From: Streptomyces sp. NBC_00525
GTDB taxonomy: Bacteria; Actinomycetota; Actinomycetes; Streptomycetales; Streptomycetaceae
Direction: 5' to 3'
Assembly: GCF_036346595.1 (NCBI RefSeq)
Contig: NZ_CP107834.1
Location: 5,952,001 to 6,016,000 of the forward strand
DNA length: 64,000 nucleotides
Positions 1 through 7,374 of this stretch are shown here, one piece after another. Under the pieces are notes generated by a model. That model saw only the letters and a list, made by a program, of their open reading frames with translations. It had not been told where the DNA came from and made no database searches. Positions within the stretch are counted from its first letter, which is position 1. Every line of letters starts with the position of its first letter. Made by a program: the position numbers and the translations under genes.

Positions 1-759
1 ACCGAGGCCCGGGCGGACGCGGTCGTCGGCGCGGACGGCATCCACTCCGCGGTGCGCCACCACCTGTTCGGCCCCGACGAGGCGGTGTTCTCCGGAACGA
101 GCGGGTACCGAGCCCTGGTACCCATGGAACGCCTGCGGCACGTTCCCGAACTGGCTGAGCCGGCCCTCTGGCTGTGGCTGGGACCGGGCCGGCACTTCAT
201 CGCCTACCCGGTGGCGGACGGCAGCGCCCTGAACTTCCTTGCCGTCGTGCCCGACCGTACCTGGACGGTCGAATCGTGGTCCACCGAGGGCGACCCCGGC
301 GAATTGCTGGCTGCCTTCGACGGCTGGCACCCCTTCGTGACCGAGGTCCTCGGCGCCTGCGACCACCCCGGCCGCTGGGCGTTGTACGACCGTGAACCGC
401 AGCGCACGTGGAGTGTCGGCCGGGTGACGCTGCTGGGCGACGCCGCACACGCGATGCTGCCCCACCACGGGCAGGGCGCCAACCAGGCACTGGAGGACGC
501 CGTTGTCCTCGCCCGCCTCCTGGCGGGCACGGATGCCGAAGGAGTGGCCGGTGCGCTACGTGCCTACGAGCGGCTGCGCCGGCCCCGCACCCGGCTGATC
601 CAAACCGGTTCACGGAAGAACGCAGGCTGCTTCCAACTGCCGGACGGGCCGGAGGCCGAGGCCCGCAACGAACGGCTGACCGGGCTGCCCGACGACCTCG
701 CCTGGATCCATGGGCACGACGCCTTGGACTCGCTGCGGGCCGCCCCGGCGCCGGTCTGA
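1..759 (+). CDS. FAD-dependent monooxygenase (group A), 5'-truncated by the window edge
   Basis: The reading frame is open from base 1, so only the C-terminal 252 residues are present; a start at an internal GTG (52) would cut a motif in half. The visible part has the group A flavin hydroxylase GD-type motif (VVGADGIHSAVR, near residues 8-19). It also has the second FAD-binding motif GDAAHAMLPHHGQGANQA in the middle. Enzymes of this family (salicylate hydroxylase, UbiH, PHBH) use NAD(P)H and O2 to hydroxylate aromatic rings. It lies 46 bases upstream of a PaaY-type gene on the same strand. By context it could hydroxylate a tropone or phenol intermediate, as an FAD monooxygenase does in the trl pathway; the substrate cannot be read from sequence. 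Family assignment is secure. Confidence 0.9.
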   Translation, partial: TEARADAVVGADGIHSAVRHHLFGPDEAVFSGTSGYRALVPMERLRHVPELAEPALWLWLGPGRHFIAYPVADGSALNFLAVVPDRTWTVESWSTEGDPGELLAAFDGWHPFVTEVLGACDHPGRWALYDREPQRTWSVGRVTLLGDAAHAMLPHHGQGANQALEDAVVLARLLAGTDAEGVAGALRAYERLRRPRTRLIQTGSRKNAGCFQLPDGPEAEARNERLTGLPDDLAWIHGHDALDSLRAAPAPV

Positions 760-805
760 CCGGCCGGCCGTCCCCCGACCGCCCCGACGAACGGTGAATC
801 ATCCC

Positions 806-1417
806 ATGGCACACATCTACTCCTTCGAAGGCACCGTTCCCGTGGTGCACCCGACGGCCTTCGTCCACCCCGACGCCGTACTGATCGGCTCGGTGGACAT
901 CGGACCCGCCTGCTACGTCGGCCCGCTCGCGAGCCTGCGCGGCGACTTCGGACACATCGAACTCAGGACCGGCTGCAACGTGCAGGACGGTTGCGTACTG
1001 CACTGCTTCCCCGGCGCCGACACGGTCGTGGAGGAGGACGGACACGTCGGTCACGGCAGTGTGCTGCACGGCTGCAGGGTCGGCCGGGACAGTCTCATCG
1101 GAATGAAGTCCGTCCTGATGGACGGAGTGGTCGTGGGCCGGCAGGCGTTCGTCGGTGCCGGCAGCTTCGTCAAGTCCCGCTTCCACGTTCCTGAGCGGCA
1201 CCTGGTGGCGGGCAGCCCGGCCAAGGTGGTACGCGAACTCACCGCCGACGAGATCGCCTGGAAGGCCAACGGCACCCTTCAATACCAGAAACTGGCCAAG
1301 CGTTGTCTGAGTGACCTGCACCCGGCGCGGGCCGCCACCGAGCGCGTCGAGCCCCTGCCCTCCGCAGGAGCCGGTGGGCCCGAGCACGTCACCCTGCACG
1401 CCTACCGGTCCCGCTGA
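806..1417 (+). CDS. paaY: PaaY/CaiE-like hexapeptide-repeat protein (gamma-carbonic anhydrase fold)
   Basis: 203 residues. The ATG at 806 starts the typical N-terminus MAHIYSFEG; the longer frame from 710 overlaps the preceding gene and is not used. The middle carries isoleucine/valine-rich hexapeptide repeats of a left-handed beta-helix, with the metal-ligand-like His positions of gamma-carbonic anhydrases (VLHC, VGHG, VLHG). The tail matches the PaaY/CaiE type (DEIAWKANGTLQYQKLAKRC). PaaY proteins are thioesterases that clear dead-end CoA esters of the phenylacetyl-CoA ring-epoxide route, including seven-membered-ring products. Next to an aromatic monooxygenase and near phenylpyruvate-forming genes, that role would fit tropone formation. 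The IS30 element begins 35 bases downstream. The family is clear; the exact substrate is inferred. Confidence 0.85.
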   Translation: MAHIYSFEGTVPVVHPTAFVHPDAVLIGSVDIGPACYVGPLASLRGDFGHIELRTGCNVQDGCVLHCFPGADTVVEEDGHVGHGSVLHGCRVGRDSLIGMKSVLMDGVVVGRQAFVGAGSFVKSRFHVPERHLVAGSPAKVVRELTADEIAWKANGTLQYQKLAKRCLSDLHPARAATERVEPLPSAGAGGPEHVTLHAYRSR

Positions 1418-1489
1418 ACCGGTACACACCACACGGCCCGGCCCCCGGTGCGGCTTGGGTTCCAGGGGCCGTCGCAACACCACCTGGTT

Positions 1490-2883
1490 CTAGGTGGTGG
1501 GTAGATCACGTATACGCTCGGCTGGGGTACCCCAGCCGAGCGTCTTGCGTGGGCGGCCGTTGCGTTCCTGGGCGACGTGTTCGAGGTCTTCGGGGCTGTG
1601 GACGCTCAGGCCGGTGCCTTTCGGGAAGTACTGCCGCAGCAGCCCGTTCGTGTTCTCGTTGGAGCCGCGTTGCCAGGGGGAAGCGGGGTCGCAGAAGTAG
1701 ACGGGCAGGTCGGTGGCCGTGCTGAACTGCTTATGGCGTGCCATCTCGCTGCCCTGGTCCCAGGTGAGGGAGCCGCGCAGGTGGGCGGGCAGGGTCTGGA
1801 GGGTGGCGCCGAGTCCGTCGCGGACGGTCTCGGCGTCGTGGGCTCCGCCCCTGGGAGGTGGACCAGCATGGTGTAGTGGGTGCTGCGTTCGACCAGGGTA
1901 GCGATCGCGGAACGGCCGCCCGCGCCGATGATGAGGTCGCCTTCCCAGTGACCGGGCACGGCCCGGTCCTCGACTTCGGCGGGGCGGTCGCTGATCATCA
2001 CCATCGGGTCGGTGAACCGGGGCGTGCGCCGCTCGGGGTTTCGGCGTGGCTTGCGGCGGGTGCGCCCGGAGCGGATGGCTCCCTGCACTTCTCGTTTCAG
2101 GCCGCCGCGAGTCTGGCAATACAGCGCCTGGTAGACCGTTTCCGCGCTCGCCTGCACGCTCTTGTCATCGGGATGCTCCATGGTCAGAGCGTGGCAGATC
2201 TGTTCCGGTGACCACCTCCTGCACGGTCCGTCCTGGACGAAGCGGCGCAACGGTCCCTCGCGCAGCAGCCTGCGGTCCTTGGGCCGTGGCCTGCGCGCTG
2301 CGGCGGCGCGGTGGGCAGGGTAGGGCTGGTAGCCCTCGGGGCCGGAGTTCGCGTCGATCTCCCGCTTGACCGTGCTCGCCGGCCGTCCCAGGGCCCGCCC
2401 GATCGCCCGTAGCGACTGACCCGCCGCGCGCAGATCGCGGATCTTCTCGCGCTCGGCGAGCGTGAGGAATCGCGGGTGAAGCTGTTTCTCCAGGGCTGTC
2501 AGGCCCACCGGTGGCGTGGTCACACCGCACATCGTGACGGTCCCCGCCGTGTAGTCGACACGGCGGCCGTCAGGGTAAGTGCGCGTGGTGCCGGACTTCT
2601 TGACGCCCCAGTCCCAGTCCTTGGCCGTGCGCTCGTTCACACCCACCTGCCGGGCCGCGACACGGCGTGCGACACCGGCGGCACGAAGCCGCTCGTACTC
2701 GTCGCGCCCAGGATGCCGCCGAGGCAGGCGCGCCGAGCTCCGTCCGGCTTTCCGGGCCCAGCCGAAGGCGGTGCTCCGGTTCGCCCCTAGCTCACGCGCC
2801 ACCACGGTCACGCTCCCCACGACATCCAGCCGTGCAAGGAAACGCTCCCGCAGCCCCGCAAGATCATCGCGTCCAACTGCCAC
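1490..2883 (-). pseudogene. IS30-family transposase, frameshifted
   Basis: Two minus-strand frames together make one IS30 transposase. The first, from a GTG at 2883, has the N-terminal helix-turn-helix region (LREKI..LRAAGQSLRAIGRALGRP type) and the first catalytic Asp in HWEGDLIIG. Around base 1850 the homology jumps to the frame ending at 1490. That frame holds the second Asp (DQGSEMARH) and the Glu region (NENTNGLLRQYFPKG). A shift of -1, or restoring one C in the run after the codons for VHLP, joins the halves. The DDE triad is split across the break, so neither half can work alone. IS30 transposases normally use a single frame, so decay is more likely than programmed frameshifting. No classic A-rich slippery heptamer is visible. 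Confidence 0.85.
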
Positions 2884-2926
2884 GGTCCTCGCAACTCCCG
2901 CAGATCGCGGGTGTTGCGAGGACCGT
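2882..2926. repeat. Perfect subterminal palindrome at the right end of the IS
   Basis: A 14-base arm ACGGTCCTCGCAAC (2882-2895) is repeated exactly inverted at 2913-2926, with a further CCCGC/GCGGG pairing inside the loop. It overlaps the outer part of the right terminal repeat and reaches the transposase GTG start. RNA read in from outside would fold into this hairpin and could hide the start. That is a known way for elements to limit activation by neighbouring promoters. Confidence 0.7.
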
Positions 2927-2981
2927 TAGAACCCAAGCGGTCGGCCGCACCGGGGGCCCGGGCCGTGTACTCGTCCTTCGC

Positions 2982-4229
2982 TCACAGCAGTCGCAGCAGG
3001 GACACCGGCCGCTCGACCAGGTCGGCCACGTGCCGAAGGAACCCGCCGGCCACCCCACCGTCACAGACCCGGTGGTCGAACGTGAGGGACAACTGGCACA
3101 GTTGGCGGATCGTCGGTTCTCCGTCGACGACCCATGGGCGGGGCAGTATGCGGCCCACGCCGAGCATCGCCGCCTCGGGATGGTTGATGATCGGCGTCGA
3201 TCCGTCGACACCGAAGACACCGTAATTGTTGAGGGTGAACGTCCCACCGGACAACTCGGCGGGGGTCAGTGTCCCCTCCCGGGCGCCGGCGGTGAGCCGG
3301 GTGATCTCCGCGGCGAGCTCCGGCAGCGTCCTGCGGTCCGCGTCCTTGACCACCGGCACGACCAGGCCCCGCCCGGTCTGCGCGGCGAAGCCCAGGTGCA
3401 CGGACGGCAGCCGGACGATCTCCCGGCGGTCGGTGTCCACGGTGGCGTTCAGCTCCGGATACCGGGCGAGCGCCGCGAGACAGACCCGCGCCAGCAGCGC
3501 GAGCAGCGAGATCCGCTGCGCGTCCGGGGCCGCGAGCTGCCGCTTGACAACCAGCAGGGCGGTGGCGTCCGTGTCCACCCAGGTGGTGGCATCGGGGATT
3601 TCCCGCCGGCTGCGCGCCAGCTTGTCGGCGATCAGGCCGCGCACACCGCGCAGGGGGAGCCGTACGGCTTCCGCCGCGGCAGCCGCCGGCGGTGCCCCGA
3701 AAGCCTCGATGTCCTGACGCCGGACGAGCCCGCCGGGCCCGCTGCCCCGGATCGTCCGCAGATCGAGACCACGCTCCCGGGCCAGCCGCCTGACCAAGGG
3801 GGAGATCACCGGCACCGGCCCGGCCGGCCCGCCGCCCGGCCGGGGCATCGCCACGAAGGCCGCAGGCGCGACGGGGGCTGCCGGCGGCTGCCCGGACGAG
3901 CGGGGGCGGATACGCCGACGGCGGGCTGCGGCCGGCGACGTCCCGTAGCCGACCAGCACGTTGCCGGAGTCCTCGGCCGCCCGCCGCTCACGGACCGACA
4001 CGAGCGGCTGCCCCACGTCCAGGCTGTCACCGGCCCGGCCCCACAGCCTGACGACGACCCCCGCGTACGGGCACGGGACTTCCACCACGGCCTTGGCCGT
4101 CTCCACCTCCACCACCGGCTGGTCGACGTGGACGGAATCCCCCTCGGAGACCAGCCACCGTACGATCTCCGCCTCCGTGAGGCCCTCGCCCAGGTCGGGC
4201 AGGGCGAACTCGCGCGTCGTCGTGGTCAT
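2982..4229 (-). CDS. bkdC: Dihydrolipoamide acyltransferase (E2) of a 2-oxoacid dehydrogenase complex
   Basis: 415 residues; ATG at 4229 has GGAGGAAG just upstream and overlaps the E1beta stop as ATGA. Domains in order are an N-terminal lipoyl domain with the lipoylated Lys about residue 46 (VEVETAKAVVEV), an Arg/Pro-rich linker, a peripheral subunit-binding domain (ISPLVRRLARERGLDL) and the acyltransferase core. The core ends in the catalytic motif DHRVCDGG (His about residue 386). E2 moves the acyl group from E1-bound thiamin to CoA. Branched-chain complexes have this layout, but aromatic 2-oxoacids such as phenylpyruvate are possible substrates given the neighbouring genes. No E3 (lipoamide dehydrogenase) is in the operon, so a shared housekeeping E3 must serve. 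Confidence 0.9.
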   Translation of the reverse strand: MTTTTREFALPDLGEGLTEAEIVRWLVSEGDSVHVDQPVVEVETAKAVVEVPCPYAGVVVRLWGRAGDSLDVGQPLVSVRERRAAEDSGNVLVGYGTSPAAARRRRIRPRSSGQPPAAPVAPAAFVAMPRPGGGPAGPVPVISPLVRRLARERGLDLRTIRGSGPGGLVRRQDIEAFGAPPAAAAAEAVRLPLRGVRGLIADKLARSRREIPDATTWVDTDATALLVVKRQLAAPDAQRISLLALLARVCLAALARYPELNATVDTDRREIVRLPSVHLGFAAQTGRGLVVPVVKDADRRTLPELAAEITRLTAGAREGTLTPAELSGGTFTLNNYGVFGVDGSTPIINHPEAAMLGVGRILPRPWVVDGEPTIRQLCQLSLTFDHRVCDGGVAGGFLRHVADLVERPVSLLRLL

Positions 4230-5269
4230 GCTTCCTCCGCGTGCGTGCTGTCCTGCCACTGCAGCCCGGCGACGGCGTCCAGCACCCGGTCGACGTCAGG
4301 CAGATGGTGCCGCTCCAGCATCGGCGGGGGGTAGGGGATGTCGAAGCCGGTGACCCGCAGCACCGGAGCCTCCAGATGGTGGAAGCAGCGCTCGGTGACC
4401 CGGGCGGCGATCTCGGCACCGAACCCCGCGAACCCCTGGGCCTCGTGCACGACGACCGCCCGGCCGGTGCGCCGGACACTGGCGCACACCGTCTCGTCGT
4501 CGAAGGGCACCAGACTGCGCAGGTCCACCACCTCCAGCTCCCAGCCCTCGGCCACCGCGGCCTCGGCGGCGTCCAGACAGACCGGAAGGGAGGGCCCGTA
4601 GGTGATGAGGGTGGCCGAGGAGCCGCTGCGGCGTACCGCGGCCCGGCCCGGTCCGGTCACGGCAGCCGTACGGTCGATGTCGCCCTTCGACCAGTACAGG
4701 CGCTTGGGTTCGAGGAATACGACGGGGTCGTCCGAGGCGATCGCCGCGCGCAGCAGACCGTACGCGTCGGACACAGTGGCCGGCGTGACCACGTGCAGCC
4801 CGGGAGTGTGGGCGTAGTACGCCTCCGAGGCGTCACTGTGATGCTCGACGCCGCCGATCCCACCACCGTAGGGAATACGGATGGTGATCGGCATGGGCAG
4901 GGCGCCACGCGTCCGGTTGCGCATCTTGGCCACATGGCTGACGAGCTGCTCGAACGCCGGATACGCGAACGCGTCGAACTGCATCTCCACGACGGGGCGC
5001 AGCCCGTACATCGCCATGCCCACGGCCGTGCCCAGGATGCCGGACTCGGCGAGCGGGGTGTCGGTGACCCGAACGTTGCCGAACTCGGCGGCCAGGCCGT
5101 CGGTGACCCGGAACACGCCGCCCAGTGTGCCGATGTCCTCACCCATCAGATGGACCCGGTCGTCACTGGCCAGGGCATCGTGCAGGGCCAGATTCAACGC
5201 CTTCGACAGAGTCACCCGCTCGACGCCCGCCCCGGCCGCGGACCGCGCGGCGGGCACGGCGGCGGTCAC
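4226..5269 (-). CDS. bkdB: 2-oxoacid dehydrogenase E1 beta subunit
   Basis: 347 residues from a GTG at 5269 that overlaps the E1alpha stop as GTGA; the much longer open frame upstream is antisense-free shadow coding inside E1alpha. It shows the transketolase-type Pyr domain (MGEDIGTLGGVFRVTDGL, TPLAESGILGTAVGMAMYG) and the C-terminal transketolase domain (VVDLRSLVPFDDETV). The beta subunit completes the thiamin diphosphate site with E1alpha and binds the E2 subunit-binding domain. The tight overlaps on both sides indicate translational coupling and fixed stoichiometry. Confidence 0.93.
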   Translation of the reverse strand: MTAAVPAARSAAGAGVERVTLSKALNLALHDALASDDRVHLMGEDIGTLGGVFRVTDGLAAEFGNVRVTDTPLAESGILGTAVGMAMYGLRPVVEMQFDAFAYPAFEQLVSHVAKMRNRTRGALPMPITIRIPYGGGIGGVEHHSDASEAYYAHTPGLHVVTPATVSDAYGLLRAAIASDDPVVFLEPKRLYWSKGDIDRTAAVTGPGRAAVRRSGSSATLITYGPSLPVCLDAAEAAVAEGWELEVVDLRSLVPFDDETVCASVRRTGRAVVVHEAQGFAGFGAEIAARVTERCFHHLEAPVLRVTGFDIPYPPPMLERHHLPDVDRVLDAVAGLQWQDSTHAEEA

Positions 5270-6399
5270 AGCGCCGCCTCCTCTGCTCCGGCGTCGCCCC
5301 GGCCGGCGGGCTCGTTCGCCAGCTCTGCGATCAGTGCGGCGCGTTGCTCCTCCAGTTGGGTGGTGCGCCGGGCATAGACGTGCTCGAACAGGTCCAGGGC
5401 GTCGGGCATCGGTTCGTCCGTGAGACGGGCTCGCAACTCTGCGGCCATCTCCTCCGCCTCCCGGCGTACGTGCTCGACGTCGGCGTCGTCCAGCAGCCCA
5501 CGCTCCCGCAGATGCCGTTCCATGCGGTCCACCGGGTCCCGGCGGCGCCAGAACTCCACCTCGGCCGCGTCGCGGTACCGGGTGGCGTCGTCGGCGTTGG
5601 TGTGTGCGTCCATGCGGTAGGTCACCGCTTCCACGAGGGTGGGCCCACCGCCCGCACGAGCGCGCTCCACGGCCTGCCGCACGGTGTGGTACACGGCAGC
5701 GGCGTCGTTGCCGTCGACCAGCACACCCGGGATGCCGTAGCCCACGGCTTTGTGCGCCAGGCTCGGGGCGGCGGACTGCCGGGAGACCGGTACGGAGATC
5801 GCGTATCCGTTGTTCTGCACGAAGAAGACCACCGGCGCGCGGTACACGGCCGCGAAGTTCAGCGCCTCGTGGAAGTCGCCCTCGCTGGTGCCCCCGTCGC
5901 CGGTCATCGCGAGGACGACGAGGTCGTCGCCGCGCAGCGCGGCGGCATGGGCCAGTCCCACCGCGTGGAGCGTCTGGGTGGCCAGTGGCGTGCACAGCGG
6001 TGCCACCCGCCGCTCACGGGGGTCGTACCCGCCGTGCCAGTCGCCCCGGAGCAGGGTCAGCACCTCCACCGGGTCGACGCCCCGCACCAGCAGGGCCAGG
6101 GTGTCCCGGTAGGTGGGGAAGATCCAGTCCTGGTCGGCGAGGGCCAGCACGGCCCCGGCCTCGCACGCCTCCTGTCCCGAGGTCGACGGGTAGACCGCCA
6201 GCCGGCCCTGCTTGGTCAGAGCGGTCGCTTGCAGGTTGTATCGGCGCCCGCGCACCAACTGCCGGTACAGCTCGAGCAGTACCGAGTCATCGAGGTCCCC
6301 GGTACCGGACGGACTGTCGATGAGGGTCAGCGGTTCCGGGGAGGGCAGCATGGCCGCCGCGCCGGCCTCACGGACCTCTGGCGGATCGAGAACGGTCAT
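5266..6399 (-). CDS. bkdA: 2-oxoacid dehydrogenase E1 alpha subunit
   Basis: 377 residues; ATG at 6399, with AAGGAG about ten bases upstream, gives the usual N-terminus, while the open frame beyond it is leader. The thiamin diphosphate-binding motif GDGGTSEGDFHEALN...NN is intact, and so is the phosphorylation-loop-like region TYRMDAHTNADDATRYR. E1alpha decarboxylates the 2-oxoacid and reductively acylates lipoyl-E2. First gene of the bkdA-B-C-like operon, read leftward, divergent from the AfsA-like gene 212 bases away. The branched-chain type is the default assignment. Phenylpyruvate as the natural substrate is a contextual inference from the prephenate dehydratase gene on the other side of the promoter. 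Confidence 0.92.
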   Translation of the reverse strand: MTVLDPPEVREAGAAAMLPSPEPLTLIDSPSGTGDLDDSVLLELYRQLVRGRRYNLQATALTKQGRLAVYPSTSGQEACEAGAVLALADQDWIFPTYRDTLALLVRGVDPVEVLTLLRGDWHGGYDPRERRVAPLCTPLATQTLHAVGLAHAAALRGDDLVVLAMTGDGGTSEGDFHEALNFAAVYRAPVVFFVQNNGYAISVPVSRQSAAPSLAHKAVGYGIPGVLVDGNDAAAVYHTVRQAVERARAGGGPTLVEAVTYRMDAHTNADDATRYRDAAEVEFWRRRDPVDRMERHLRERGLLDDADVEHVRREAEEMAAELRARLTDEPMPDALDLFEHVYARRTTQLEEQRAALIAELANEPAGRGDAGAEEAAL

Positions 6400-6611
6400 G
6401 GGGACGAGGCTCCTTCGGTCGCCGGACTGAGGTGTCAGCGTTCTCCGCACCAGAATTCGCGGAGGGACGCGGCGGCGGCAGTCGGCTGATACGGCTAGTA
6501 CCTCGTGTCTACTTCCAACAGGCGACTGGTGGGCCCCGGTCCTGGACTCCACGCTGAAATCACTTCCGCGGTGTCGCAGACCGCCGCTTCCCGCCAGCCA
6601 GGAGGTAGCTC
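6400..6611. promoter_or_regulatory. Divergent promoter region between the E1/E2 operon and the AfsA-like gene
   Basis: 212 bases with no gene. It must carry both outward promoters. The stretch around 6490-6530 is less GC-rich than its surroundings (GATACGGCTAGTACC). An optimal ribosome-binding site (AGGAGGT, about 6600) precedes the ATG at 6612. I see no convincing butyrolactone-receptor (ARE) box. Confidence 0.5.
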
Positions 6612-7373
6612 ATGAACAGCACAGACACATCCCGACTCGTCGTCGGTGACCGGTTTCGGGACTTCGCCGCGGCCGTCGGCGCCGACACCTTCTCCGACCT
6701 CGTCCGCGCGCTCGACGCCGGCGACCTCGACACCGTGGAAGGGCCGGTGCGTGTGGTCACCGGCCAGGGAGTCGGCTCATTCGAGGTTTCCTACCTCCTG
6801 GACGCCATCGCCCGGCGGAAGTTGGACGACCGCATCACTCTCGTGCACACCGCCGGGGAGCCCGCGCGCCGCCAGGAGCTGCACAAGGCTCGCGAGGACA
6901 ACGTGCTGGTGGCCGGGCTCACGCAGGTCGACGACACCACCTACGAGGCCCGGCTCCGGCTGCACGATCACAACGAGCTCCTCGTCGATGTGCAGGACCG
7001 CGTGCATGTGCAGGGCATGGTGGCCGTCGAGGCGGCCCGCCAGATGTTCCTCGCGGTGGTGGAACGCTACTTCACGGCACGCTGGTCGCAGCAGCGCTAC
7101 TACATTGTCCTGAACTCGATGAACACCACGTTCTCCAACTTTCTTTTCCCCGTCGGTGCCACCCTGCGGCTCACCGTGGACGCGTCCGACCTGTCGGAGC
7201 CGAGCAGGCTCACCGTCCGCACCACGGTGGTGGTCGAGCAGGCCGGTCGTGAGGCCGCCGGCATCACCATCGACGCCGCCGCGTTCGCCCCCGGACTGCT
7301 GGAGGACAAGGAACTGCGCCGGGCCAAGAGCGCGGTGGCGAGCACGATGGACGCCGCTCTCGCCACCGCGTGA
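6612..7373 (+). CDS. AfsA/ScbA-like hotdog-domain protein
   Basis: 253 residues; the ATG is preceded by AGGAGGT. It matches the AfsA hotdog repeat family: the first half has LHKAREDNVLVAGLTQV and the helix VQGMVAVEAARQMF, the signature HK...D..L and GM...EAARQ positions. A second, weaker repeat follows. AfsA/ScbA proteins join a beta-keto acyl chain to dihydroxyacetone phosphate in gamma-butyrolactone signal synthesis. Related hotdog proteins act as thioesterases or dehydratases on CoA/ACP esters. At 253 residues it is somewhat shorter than classical AfsA (about 300). No ArpA-type receptor gene sits beside it, so a biosynthetic rather than signalling role is possible. The next gene starts one base after its stop, indicating an operon. 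Confidence 0.8.
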   Translation: MNSTDTSRLVVGDRFRDFAAAVGADTFSDLVRALDAGDLDTVEGPVRVVTGQGVGSFEVSYLLDAIARRKLDDRITLVHTAGEPARRQELHKAREDNVLVAGLTQVDDTTYEARLRLHDHNELLVDVQDRVHVQGMVAVEAARQMFLAVVERYFTARWSQQRYYIVLNSMNTTFSNFLFPVGATLRLTVDASDLSEPSRLTVRTTVVVEQAGREAAGITIDAAAFAPGLLEDKELRRAKSAVASTMDAALATA

Positions 7374-7374
7374 C

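Larger units (their letters stand above)
1453..2938. mobile_element. IS30-family insertion sequence, about 1.49 kb
   Basis: The element is bounded by 28-base imperfect terminal inverted repeats. The left repeat is at 1453-1480 and the right at 2911-2938; on their own outward strands both begin GCTTGGGTTC and end CGCAACAC, with about 23 of 28 positions matching. It contains one IS30-type transposase gene on the minus strand, split by a frameshift. I could not find a convincing short target-site duplication at the ends. It separates the paaY-like gene from the 2-oxoacid dehydrogenase operon without cutting either. Confidence 0.8.

Noticed and set aside
1418..1500. Target-site duplication of the IS30 element
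   Set aside because: No matching 2-4 base duplication could be aligned confidently on both sides of the terminal repeats.
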